Below are positions 7,838 through 15,681 of a stretch of DNA of 64,000 bases, piece by piece. Within the stretch, counting starts at the first letter, position 1, and the number at the start of each line of letters is the position of its first letter. The notes beneath the pieces were generated by a model. The model saw only the letters and a program-made list of their open reading frames with translations. It made no database searches and was not told where the DNA came from. The position numbers were made by a program, and so were the translations under genes. The DNA comes from JAWKHR01 sp041394725 (GTDB lineage Bacteria > Acidobacteriota > Vicinamibacteria > Vicinamibacterales > SCN-69-37). The stretch is from positions 1-64,000 of the forward strand of contig JAWKHR010000018.1 in NCBI GenBank assembly GCA_041394725.1. Direction: 5' to 3'.

Positions 7838-9597
7838 CACATGGTCTCCCGCACCACTTCCTCGATCGTCGAAACACCTCTGGCGGACCTTCTCGAGCCC
7901 GTTTGGCGAAGCGCCACATCCCGTCGGTCACCGCCTGCCGGCGCAGGTCGAGTTGAGGACGCCCCGGTGATGACGAGCTCGCGGAAGGCCTTGTCATCTC
8001 CATCACCAGAGCAGGCCCACGCGGCCCTTTGTAGCCCGTGCTGCCGCACCGGTCGCACCCGCGGCCCGCGCATCGGCTTGACGGTCTGGCCACGCCGGGC
8101 GCGAAGCCCGCCTCGACGAGCCGGGACCGTCGCACACGGGTGCGGTTCCTTGCACTGCCGCAGATCCGCCGCAACAGGCGCTGGCCGCGATCAGGTTGAG
8201 CGAGCTGGCGACGAGGAACGACTCGATGCCCATGTTCACCATGTGGCCGGATGCTGCTCGGCGCGTCGTTGGTGTGCAGCGTCGAGAGCACGAGGTGGCC
8301 CGTCAGCGCGGCCTTCACCGCGATGCCCGCCGCCTCGCTGTCGCGGATTTCGGCTGACCAGGATGATGTTCGTCCTGCCGCAGGAACGACCGCAGCACCG
8401 AGGCGAAGCCGAGCCCGACCTTGCGGACCTGCACCTGGTTGATGCCGGCGCAGCTGAACTCGATCATCCTCGGCCGTCATGATGTTCGCGCCCGGCTGGT
8501 TGATCTGCGCGAGCGACGAGTAGAGGTGTTGGTCTTGCTGCCGTTCGTCGGGCCGGTCACCAGCACCATCCCCCACGGTTTGCGGATGGCGCGGTCGAAT
8601 CGCGCCAGCATGCGTCGGGCTCGAAGCCGAGTTTGGCCGCGTCGAGCCGGAGGCCTCCGGGTCGAGCAGGCGGAGCACGATCTTCTCGCCGAAGAGGGTC
8701 GGCAGGCACGACACGCGGAAGTCGATCTCCCCCGACCCGGCCGCGGTCGTTGAACTGCGCTCTGATGCGGCCGTCCTGCGGGAGGCGCTTCTCGGCGATG
8801 TCGAGCTTCGCCATGATCTTGATGCGCGACGAGATCGCGTCCCGGTACTTCATGCCGGGCTGCATGACCACCTGCAGCACGCCGTCGATGCGGAAGCGGA
8901 TCCGCAGTTCCTTCTCGTACGGCTCGATGTGGATGTCGCTCGCGCCCCGCTGGATGGCCGAGAGCATCAGCGCGTTGACCAGCCGGATGATCGACGTCTC
9001 GCCACCCTGACGCTCGAGCGACGCCGCGTCGATCTCCTCCGCGTCGTCGATGAGCTCGAGGTCCTCGTTCGCGCCGAAGTCCCGGAGCGCCTCGTTGACC
9101 AGGTCCGACGAGGCGCCCTTGCTCTCCTTCGACGAGGGCGACGGGGACGAGCCGTTCTTCCCGTGGCCCCCGTGGGCCCCATAGGCCCGGGCGATGGCCT
9201 CCTTCATCGCCGCCTCGGACGCCACCACCGGCTCGACGTGCAGGCCGGTCATGAACTTGATGTCGTCCATGGCGAAGACGTTCGCCGGGTCGGTCATCGC
9301 CAGCGTCAGCACGGTGCCGTTCCGGCCGACGGGAATCACGTTGTAGCGCGCCGCGGTCTCGGCCGGGATCAGGCGGACCGTGCCGGCGTCGAGGTCGCAC
9401 TCGGCCAGGTTCACCGAGGGCACGCCGTAGTGCTTGCTGAGGAGCGACGGGATGTCTTCGTCTTTGAGGAACCCGAGCTTGATCAGACTGGCAGCCAGAC
9501 GTCCACCATTCGACCGCTGGTGGTTCATCGCCTCCTGCAGCTGGGCCGGGGTGACGCGCTTCTCGCGCAGCAGTAGTTCGCCGAGACGGACAGCCAT
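7837..9597 (-). pseudogene. pilB: Type IV pilus extension ATPase PilB, 3' part broken by small indels
   Basis: Assembly ATPase of the GspE/PilB family. The frame is intact from ATG 9597 to about 8750: an N-terminal MshEN/T2SSE_N domain (residues ~5-150, starting AVRLGELLLREKRVTPAQL), a low-complexity linker, and the start of the ATPase core with the signatures GASDIHIEPYEKELRIRFRI and LPQDGRIRAQF. From about 8750 to 7840 the rest is found only by switching frames: CLPTLFGEKIVLRLLDPEA, KPWGMVLVTGPT (Walker A), GHLVLSTLHTNDAPSS, then a terminal VSTIEEVVRETM. The cysteine zinc-binding region is too scrambled to confirm. The stop overlaps the pilT start. Shifts are dense and small, as in the adjoining pilT half. 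Confidence 0.85.
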
Positions 9598-9687
9598 GGC
9601 TCCTTCGCACACGGCCGTCGCCTGGGCGCGTTCGCGCGGATGCCCAGAGCCTCGGTGTCCCCCGCGGGGACTGGAGCGCCGCCCCGG

Positions 9688-10665
9688 CTAGTACCCGGCG
9701 CGGAGCGCGACCCCGAAGCCCCGGTCTCCGTCCAGCCTGCTGCGAGCGTAGTGGCCGTCCAGCCAGAAGCCGGACCAGAGCATCACACTGCCCCCCACCG
9801 TTCCGACCGGCGTCCGGCTGCCCTCCGCCTCGAGGTTCCAGCGCACGCCGCCCCGCACAGACAGGCGCGATCCCAGACGGCTCTCGCCGCCAAAGGCGAT
9901 CGTTCGACGAAGGCCGTCCCGGAGGCCGACCGTGTTCAGGTCGACATCCATAGCAAGGGTCAGGCCATCCGTCGGAAGCACGGCGACGCCCAGTCGGGCC
10001 TGCCGCTCGAGCCGGATGTCAGTTCCGTCAATCTCGCCCAGGACCGGTTCCCTCAGATTCTTCAGGTTCACCCCGGCCCGGACCTTGACGAAGTCGAGCA
10101 TCACGCCGACGTCGAGGTCAAAGCCACTCCGGGCCTCCCGCTCGATCTCCTCCAGCCGGTCGAGCGCCGCCTCGCCCGTCAGGGCCTCCGCCGGGCCGGA
10201 AACCCCGTATCCACGCACGTACTTGAGGGTGCTGCCGACGACCACGCCTGTAACGATCGTCTGCAGAATCGTCACTCCGTACTGGCGGGCTTCGAGGACC
10301 TGCCCGCGAGGCTCGCCCGAGGCCGACGGCACGAGCGACGTCTCCTGAAGCTGGGCGTACGAGAGGCCGAGCGGCCAGCTGCCGAAGCCGGTGAACGTGG
10401 ACTTGCGGCGAGTCAGACCCGGAACAGCCGGGCCCTGGAGATCACCAAACTGTGATCGATTCCACTCGATTGTCGCTCCGTACGGCTGGCCACCCGCCAG
10501 GCCTGCGGGGTTCCAGTAGACCGCCGTCGCGTCGTCGGCCACCGCCGTGAAGGCCCCTCCCATGCCGAGGGCCCGCTCGCCAATCGCTTCCATGACGATC
10601 TGTGCGGAAGCGAACACTGGCGTGACCAACGTCAGCAGCAAGGCAGCGAGAATTCGGCGGGACAT
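9688..10665 (-). CDS. Outer-membrane beta-barrel protein, PorV/FadL/TraF-like
   Basis: 325 residues from ATG 10665 with a clear signal peptide (ILAALLLTLVTPVFASAQ, cleavage after Ala). Directly after it comes the hallmark GERALGMGGAFTAVADDA, then AVYWNPAGLAG, as in PorV/UPF0164 and FadL-like barrels. The rest alternates short amphipathic strands and ends with an aromatic/small residue strand (GFGVALRAGY), fitting a barrel with a C-terminal targeting signal. It is 90 bp upstream of pilB in the same direction and may be the first gene of the pilus operon, but a role in piliation is not shown by sequence. Divergent from the YIP1 gene across about 128 bp. Confidence 0.75.
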   Translation of the reverse strand: MSRRILAALLLTLVTPVFASAQIVMEAIGERALGMGGAFTAVADDATAVYWNPAGLAGGQPYGATIEWNRSQFGDLQGPAVPGLTRRKSTFTGFGSWPLGLSYAQLQETSLVPSASGEPRGQVLEARQYGVTILQTIVTGVVVGSTLKYVRGYGVSGPAEALTGEAALDRLEEIEREARSGFDLDVGVMLDFVKVRAGVNLKNLREPVLGEIDGTDIRLERQARLGVAVLPTDGLTLAMDVDLNTVGLRDGLRRTIAFGGESRLGSRLSVRGGVRWNLEAEGSRTPVGTVGGSVMLWSGFWLDGHYARSRLDGDRGFGVALRAGY

Positions 10666-10793
10666 GGTGAAGAAGACTACCACCGGAAGTGTATGACGAC
10701 AGGGAACTTCCGCCGGTGGCCAACGTAATTGCTCGCGGCGGTACAATTAGACGTTTGGGGATCCAGTCCTCGCCCGGAGAGAGGGTAACCGCC

Positions 10794-11537
10794 ATGACCG
10801 AATCCGAAACCCCTGCCCCGTCGCCCGACATGGGCCTGCTCGCGCGTGCCATCGGCGTCATCACGTCGCCGACGGCCACGTTCCAGGCCATCGTCCAGCA
10901 GCCCCGTCCGGTGATCATCCTGCTGCTCATCGCCCTGGTCACGGGCGTGTCCGCGGCCATCCCGCAGTTCACCGAGCGCGGGCGGCAGGCGGCCCTGCAG
11001 ATGCAGGTGGAGCAGATGGAGCGCTTCACGGGGCAGCCCCTGTCGGACGAGATGTATCAGCGCATGGAGGCGCAGAGCCACTCGCCCATCGGCGGGATCG
11101 GGGCGGTCGTGGGCACGCTGATCTTCATGCCGATCATCGCGCTGTTCTTCACGGCGCTCTACTGGGCGGTGTTCAACGCGGTGCTCGGCGGGACGGCGGC
11201 CTTCAAGCAGGTGCTCGGGGTGGTCACCCACTCGATGGTGGTGCTGGCGCTGGGCGCGCTGGCCACGCTGCCCGTGCAGCTGATGTCCACGAAGTGGACG
11301 ACCACGGGGCCGTTCAACCTGGCGGCGCTCGCGCCGATGCTGGCGCCCGAGAGCTTCCTCTCGCGGGTGCTGTCGGGGCTCAACGTCTTCACGATCTGGC
11401 AGATCGCCATCCTCGGCATCGGGCTGGGGGTGCTCTACAAGAAGAAACCCGGCGGGATCACGGTGACGCTGATGGTCCTGTACGTGGTCATCGTCGTCGG
11501 CGTCGTCTCGATCTTCTCGTCGTTCATGGGCAGGTAA
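10794..11537 (+). CDS. YIP1 family membrane protein
   Basis: About 247 residues from ATG 10794, chosen because GGAGAGAGGG lies about 10 nt upstream; the frame is open 35 codons further up but has no start with a ribosome site. Sequence shows the YIP1 layout: an N-terminal soluble motif (ARAIGVITSPTATFQAI), then about five hydrophobic segments (VIILLLIALVTGVSAAI; LIFMPIIALFFTALYWAVF; VVLALGALATLPVQL; IWQIAILGIGLGVLY; LMVLYVVIVVGVVSIF). Function in bacteria is unknown. The adaptor gene starts 4 bp after its stop, so it belongs to the same operon as the MacA/MacB-like genes. Confidence 0.8.
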   Translation: MTESETPAPSPDMGLLARAIGVITSPTATFQAIVQQPRPVIILLLIALVTGVSAAIPQFTERGRQAALQMQVEQMERFTGQPLSDEMYQRMEAQSHSPIGGIGAVVGTLIFMPIIALFFTALYWAVFNAVLGGTAAFKQVLGVVTHSMVVLALGALATLPVQLMSTKWTTTGPFNLAALAPMLAPESFLSRVLSGLNVFTIWQIAILGIGLGVLYKKKPGGITVTLMVLYVVIVVGVVSIFSSFMGR

Positions 11538-11541
11538 CGGA

Positions 11542-12888
11542 ATGAACCGAAAGAAGCTCCTCATCGGTCTGCTGGTCGTCGTCGTGCTGGGGGTGATCGC
11601 GTGGGCCAACGTCGGCCTCAACCGGTCGTCCGGCCTGTCGGTGACGACGGAGAAGATCGAGAAGCGCAACCTCGAAGCCATCGTCTCCGCGTCGGGCACG
11701 GTCCAGCCGCAGAAGTCGGTGAACATCAGCGCCGAGACCATGGGCAAGGTCGTCAACCTGACCGTGGCGGAGGGTGACCTGGTCAAGCGCGGGCAGCTGC
11801 TCCTCGAAATCGACCCGCGCAACCTGGAGACCGCGGTTCAGAACCGGTCGGCGAGCCTCGAGACGGCGCGCTCGGTGCTGGCGCAGCAGCAGGCGCAGTA
11901 CGAGAATTCGCAGGTCAACCTGCAGCAGGCCAAGGACGACCTGAAACGGCAGGAAGGCCTGTATGAGGCCGGCCTCCTGGCGCGCGACGCGTACGAGCGC
12001 GCCATGAACAACGTCTCGATGCGCGAGACCGACCTCAAGGTGCAGCAGCGGCAGATCGAGGCGCAGGAACAGCGCGTCAAGCAATCGGAGGCGGACCTGA
12101 ACAGCGCGCAGTACGACCTGAACAAGGTCCGCGTCGTCTCGCCGTTCGACGGCCTGGTCACGCGCCGCAACATCGAGGAGGGCGAGACGGCGGTGGTCGG
12201 CACGATGAACAACGCGGGCACCGTCCTGCTGACGATCGCGGACCTGTCGGTCATCGAGACGGAGATCGAGGTCGACGAGACCGACATCCCGTTCATCACG
12301 ATCGGCCAGCCGGCCAAGGTGACGATCGACGCCCTGCCGGACAAGGAATTCCCGGGCCACGTGACCGAGGTGGGCAACAGCCCGATCCAGACGACCACGG
12401 CCGGCCAGCGGGCGACGAACTTCAAGGTGGTCGTGACGATCGACGGCGCAGTGCCGGGCGTCCGTCCCGGCTTCACCTGCACGGCGGTCATCACGACGGC
12501 GACCCGCGCGGACGCGGTCGCGGTGCCGATCCAGGCGATGACGGTGCGCGAGCGGGTCGTGGACGCGAGCGGCGAGATGGTCAAGACGGAGATGCCGGCC
12601 GGCCCGGCCGGCGCGGCCCGGCGTCCGACGACGCCCGCCACGCTCGAGCCCGGCCAGGAGCGGAAGGAGATCGAGGGCGTGTTCCTCATCAAGGACGGCC
12701 GCGCGGTCTTCCAGCCGGTCAAGATCGGCATCGCGGGCGAGAAGCACTTCGAGGTGCTCTCGGGCCTCCAGGCCGGCGACGAGGTGATCACGGGCCCGTT
12801 CGCCTCGGTGCGCAACCTGCGCGAGGGCGACGAGGTGAGGGTGAACAACTCGACGGTCGGGCCGCAGTCGACGCAGGCCGGCGGCTAG
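11542..12888 (+). CDS. MacA/HlyD-type periplasmic adaptor subunit
   Basis: 448-residue membrane-fusion protein. One N-terminal transmembrane helix (LLIGLLVVVVLGVIAWANVG), then a biotinyl-lipoyl half-motif (VSASGTVQPQKSVNISAE and EGDLVKRGQLLLEID), a long coiled-coil hairpin (residues ~95-185, rich in Q, E, R), the second lipoyl half (DLNKVRVVSPFDGLVTRRN), a beta-barrel domain and a membrane-proximal domain. A Pro/Ala-rich insert near residue 355 separates the last two strands. It should bridge the two permeases downstream and an outer-membrane duct. Tightly packed operon: 4 bp after YIP1, 33 bp before the first permease. Confidence 0.9.
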   Translation: MNRKKLLIGLLVVVVLGVIAWANVGLNRSSGLSVTTEKIEKRNLEAIVSASGTVQPQKSVNISAETMGKVVNLTVAEGDLVKRGQLLLEIDPRNLETAVQNRSASLETARSVLAQQQAQYENSQVNLQQAKDDLKRQEGLYEAGLLARDAYERAMNNVSMRETDLKVQQRQIEAQEQRVKQSEADLNSAQYDLNKVRVVSPFDGLVTRRNIEEGETAVVGTMNNAGTVLLTIADLSVIETEIEVDETDIPFITIGQPAKVTIDALPDKEFPGHVTEVGNSPIQTTTAGQRATNFKVVVTIDGAVPGVRPGFTCTAVITTATRADAVAVPIQAMTVRERVVDASGEMVKTEMPAGPAGAARRPTTPATLEPGQERKEIEGVFLIKDGRAVFQPVKIGIAGEKHFEVLSGLQAGDEVITGPFASVRNLREGDEVRVNNSTVGPQSTQAGG

Positions 12889-12921
12889 CCGGACCGGAGG
12901 GAAAGGCCGGACGCCGGGTCC

Positions 12922-14145
12922 ATGCATCAGTTCCTCGAAGCCGCAGGCATCGCGCTCCAGGCGATCTGGGCGAACAAGCTGCGGTCGCTGCTCACCGTGC
13001 TCGGCAACATCGTCGCGGTGACGTCGATCATCGCGGTCGTGTCGCTCGTCCAGGGCCTGAACGCGAGCGTCCAGGACATGATCCAGTCGCAGTTCGCGGC
13101 CGACGCCTTCACGGTCTCGCGGACCGGCATCACGTTCACCGAGGAGGAGCAGCAGCGCGCCGCGCGCAATCCGCGCGTGACGATGGATGACGTGGACGCG
13201 GTGCGGGGGTCGAGCCCGAACATCGGCCTGGTCATGGCCGAGATCAACGCGAACGCGCAGGTCCGCTACCGCGGCGTCTCGGTGGACAGCGTGCAGGTCC
13301 GCGGCGTCACCAAGGACTACAACTTCGTGCCGTCCACGGCGATCGCGTTCGGGCGGACGATCACGCCGTCGGAGTTCGACGCCGGTCGCAACGTTGCCAT
13401 CCTCGGCTGGGACACGGCCGACACGCTCTTCGGACAGGTCACGCCGATCGACAAGACGATCACGGTCAACGGCGTGCACTTCCTGGTGGTCGGGGTGGCG
13501 CCGCAGAAGGGCATGATCTTCAACCAGTCGCAGGACGAGTTCGTCGTGGTGCCGATCGTCGCGATGCAGCGGATCTTCGGGTCGCGCCAGAGCCTGCGGC
13601 TGACCGTCCGGCCGTCGGAGCCGTCGCTGGTCGAGGCGGCGAAGGACGACACGCGGCTGGCCCTGCGGATCCAGCGCCGGCTGCGGCCGAAGGAACCCGA
13701 CAACTTCGGCATCCTGTCGTCGGACACGTTCCTCAACCTCTACACGCAGGCCACCCGCGGCATCTTCGCGGTGCTGCTGGGCGTCGTCAGCCTCTCGCTC
13801 GTGGTCGGCGGCATCGTGATCATGAACATCATGCTGATGGTCGTCAGCGAGCGGACGCGCGAGATCGGCCTGCGCAAGTCGCTCGGCGCCAGGCGGCGGG
13901 ACATCCTCTGGCAGATCCTGACCGAGTCGATCACGCTCTCGACGTTCGGCGGGATGATCGGCACCGGCCTCGGGTTCCTCGTCGCGTACGCAATCAGCCT
14001 GGTCAGCCCGCTGCCGGCCATCGTCGAGGCCTGGTCGGTGGCGCTGGGCATCGGCATGACGGCGGCCGTCGGGCTGTTCTTCGGGCTCTATCCGGCCATG
14101 CGCGCGGCGTCCCTCGACCCGATCGAGGCGCTGCGGCGGGAGTAG
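12922..14145 (+). CDS. MacB-like ABC transporter permease (FtsX fold), no ATPase domain
   Basis: 407 residues. Layout: first transmembrane helix (residues ~18-42, LRSLLTVLGNIVAVTSIIAVVSLVQG), a MacB_PCD periplasmic domain of about 220 residues, then three helices in the FtsX domain with the conserved SERTREIGLRKSLGARRRDILWQ cytoplasmic loop (here near residues 310-332) and a C-terminal PAMRAASLDPIEALRRE. Unlike full MacB there is no nucleotide-binding domain, so an ATPase must come from elsewhere. Three bases separate it from the second permease, suggesting a heterodimer with it. Confidence 0.9.
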   Translation: MHQFLEAAGIALQAIWANKLRSLLTVLGNIVAVTSIIAVVSLVQGLNASVQDMIQSQFAADAFTVSRTGITFTEEEQQRAARNPRVTMDDVDAVRGSSPNIGLVMAEINANAQVRYRGVSVDSVQVRGVTKDYNFVPSTAIAFGRTITPSEFDAGRNVAILGWDTADTLFGQVTPIDKTITVNGVHFLVVGVAPQKGMIFNQSQDEFVVVPIVAMQRIFGSRQSLRLTVRPSEPSLVEAAKDDTRLALRIQRRLRPKEPDNFGILSSDTFLNLYTQATRGIFAVLLGVVSLSLVVGGIVIMNIMLMVVSERTREIGLRKSLGARRRDILWQILTESITLSTFGGMIGTGLGFLVAYAISLVSPLPAIVEAWSVALGIGMTAAVGLFFGLYPAMRAASLDPIEALRRE

Positions 14146-14147
14146 CC

Positions 14148-15434
14148 ATGCGCTGGTCGCTGCTGACGGAAATCCTGGCGATGTCGTTCGACACCCTGCG
14201 GACGAACAAGCTCCGCTCGGCGCTCACCGTCCTCGGCATCGTGATCGGCATCACGTCGATCGTCGGCATCACGTCGCTCGTGCGCGGCTTCGACGAGTCG
14301 ATCAAGGACCTCATCCGCCAGATCGGGCCGGACACGATCATGGTGCAGAAGTTCTCGGGCATCAGCTTCGGGTCCGGCGCCGACTTCGAGACGCTGCTCC
14401 GCCGGCCCAACGTCACGCCGGCCGACGCCGAGGCCATCGAGCAGGACGCCCCGTCGATCGAGGTCGTCGACGTCATGTTCGGCGGCGGCGGCCCGGGCGG
14501 CGTGCAGCAGGAGCGGGTCTACTACCGCGGGCAGCGATCGCCGCCCGCCGTCGTCTTCGGCACCACCGACCGCTGGCCCTACGTCAATCAGCTCGAGGTC
14601 GAGTCCGGGCGGTTCTTCACCGCCGCCGAGCTCCAGCGGCGCCAGTTCGTGTGCCTGATCGGCCAGAGCGTCAAGACCGCGCTCTTCCCCATCGAGGATC
14701 CGATCGGCCGGCAGGTCCGCGTCGGGCTCTACCGCTTCACCGTCATCGGCGTGATGGCCAAGCGGCCGAGCCCGGGCGGCTTCGACACGGGCGTGGACAA
14801 CTTCGTCGTCGTGCCCCACACGACCTACCAGAAGATGTACGGCATCCGCGCGAACTTCGCCGATCGCGGCTCGACGCGCAGCGTGGTCATCGCCGCCGTG
14901 CCGCGCGAGGGCGTGCCGCGCGAGCAGGCGATGCAGGAGGTCGAGGAGATCATGCGGGTCCGCCACGGCCTGCGCCTGGACCAGCCGAACGACTTCGACC
15001 TGGTCACCCAGGACGCCGTGCTCGACTTCTACGAGCAGATCACCCAGGCCGTCTTCCTCGCGCTGGTCGTCCTCTCGTCGATCGCCCTGATGGTCGGCGG
15101 CATCGGCGTGATGAGCATCATGACGATCAGCGTCACCGAACGCACGCGCGAGATCGGCGTCCGCAAGGCGCTCGGCGCCCGGCGGGTCGAGGTGCTCTGG
15201 CAGTTCCTGCTCGAGGCCGTCTTCCTGACGTCGGTCGGCGGCCTGCTCGGCATCCTCATCGGCGCCAGCGTCGGCCTGGCCATCCACTTCGGCACCGGCT
15301 TCCCCGTCTCGCTGCCCTGGTGGTCGTTCGCCATCGGCATCGGCTTCTCGGCGGGCGTCGGCGTCTTCTTCGGCATGGTGCCCGCCATCCGCGCCTCCCG
15401 GCTGGACCCGATCGAGGCGTTCGAGGTACAGTAG
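14148..15434 (+). CDS. MacB-like ABC transporter permease (FtsX fold), second subunit
   Basis: 428 residues, same architecture as its upstream neighbour: helix 1 at about 20-45 (KLRSALTVLGIVIGITSIVGIT), a periplasmic domain with a Gly-rich loop (FGGGGPGGVQQE), and three C-terminal helices around the loop VTERTREIGVRKALGARRVEV. It ends PAIRASRLDPIEAFEVQ, the usual end of MacB permeases. Starts 2 bp after the previous stop, so translation is probably coupled. The conserved EIGVRKALGA loop is the expected contact for an ABC ATPase, but none is encoded in this operon. Confidence 0.9.
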   Translation: MRWSLLTEILAMSFDTLRTNKLRSALTVLGIVIGITSIVGITSLVRGFDESIKDLIRQIGPDTIMVQKFSGISFGSGADFETLLRRPNVTPADAEAIEQDAPSIEVVDVMFGGGGPGGVQQERVYYRGQRSPPAVVFGTTDRWPYVNQLEVESGRFFTAAELQRRQFVCLIGQSVKTALFPIEDPIGRQVRVGLYRFTVIGVMAKRPSPGGFDTGVDNFVVVPHTTYQKMYGIRANFADRGSTRSVVIAAVPREGVPREQAMQEVEEIMRVRHGLRLDQPNDFDLVTQDAVLDFYEQITQAVFLALVVLSSIALMVGGIGVMSIMTISVTERTREIGVRKALGARRVEVLWQFLLEAVFLTSVGGLLGILIGASVGLAIHFGTGFPVSLPWWSFAIGIGFSAGVGVFFGMVPAIRASRLDPIEAFEVQ

Positions 15435-15449
15435 GGACCTTCGGGTCCC
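15434..15449 (+). terminator. C(UUCG)G hairpin at the end of the permease operon
   Basis: GGGACC-TTCG-GGTCCC is a perfect 6-bp stem closed by a C(UUCG)G tetraloop, starting at the last base of the permease stop codon. No T-run follows, so it may stabilise the 3' end rather than terminate by itself. The following 230 bp up to 15681 hold no gene; they are C-rich with short palindromes, and a CTGACC-N16-TATGAT pair at 15634-15661 is a weak promoter candidate for the EF-G paralogue. Confidence 0.4.
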
Positions 15450-15681
15450 AGCGTCCCGGGATCCGGATGCAGGGGCAGTGTCCCTGCCGGACCCTCCGGC
15501 CTCCCGGGGCTCAGGCTCCGCGCCGCTGGCCCTCACTCGGCCCCCGGCCCCTCCCGAGCCCGCCCCGCAGGAAGCCCGACCCCTCGAACCCTCGCCCGCG
15601 GGACCTTCAGCCCCGGGGCCCCAGAACCCTCAGCTGACCCAGGGCCTTCCCCTTGTATGATTCATAAAGGAGGCATCCCCT

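Noticed and set aside
6719..9597. pilB and pilT as true pseudogenes of a non-motile strain
   Set aside because: Not excluded, but motifs survive in shifted frames and pilA, pilC, pilD are intact; consensus error is the simpler explanation.
10729..10747. TTGCTC ... TACAAT as promoter of the YIP1 operon
   Set aside because: The -10-like TACAAT is fair, but the -35-like box is only 7 bp away; no acceptable -35 at 16-18 bp.
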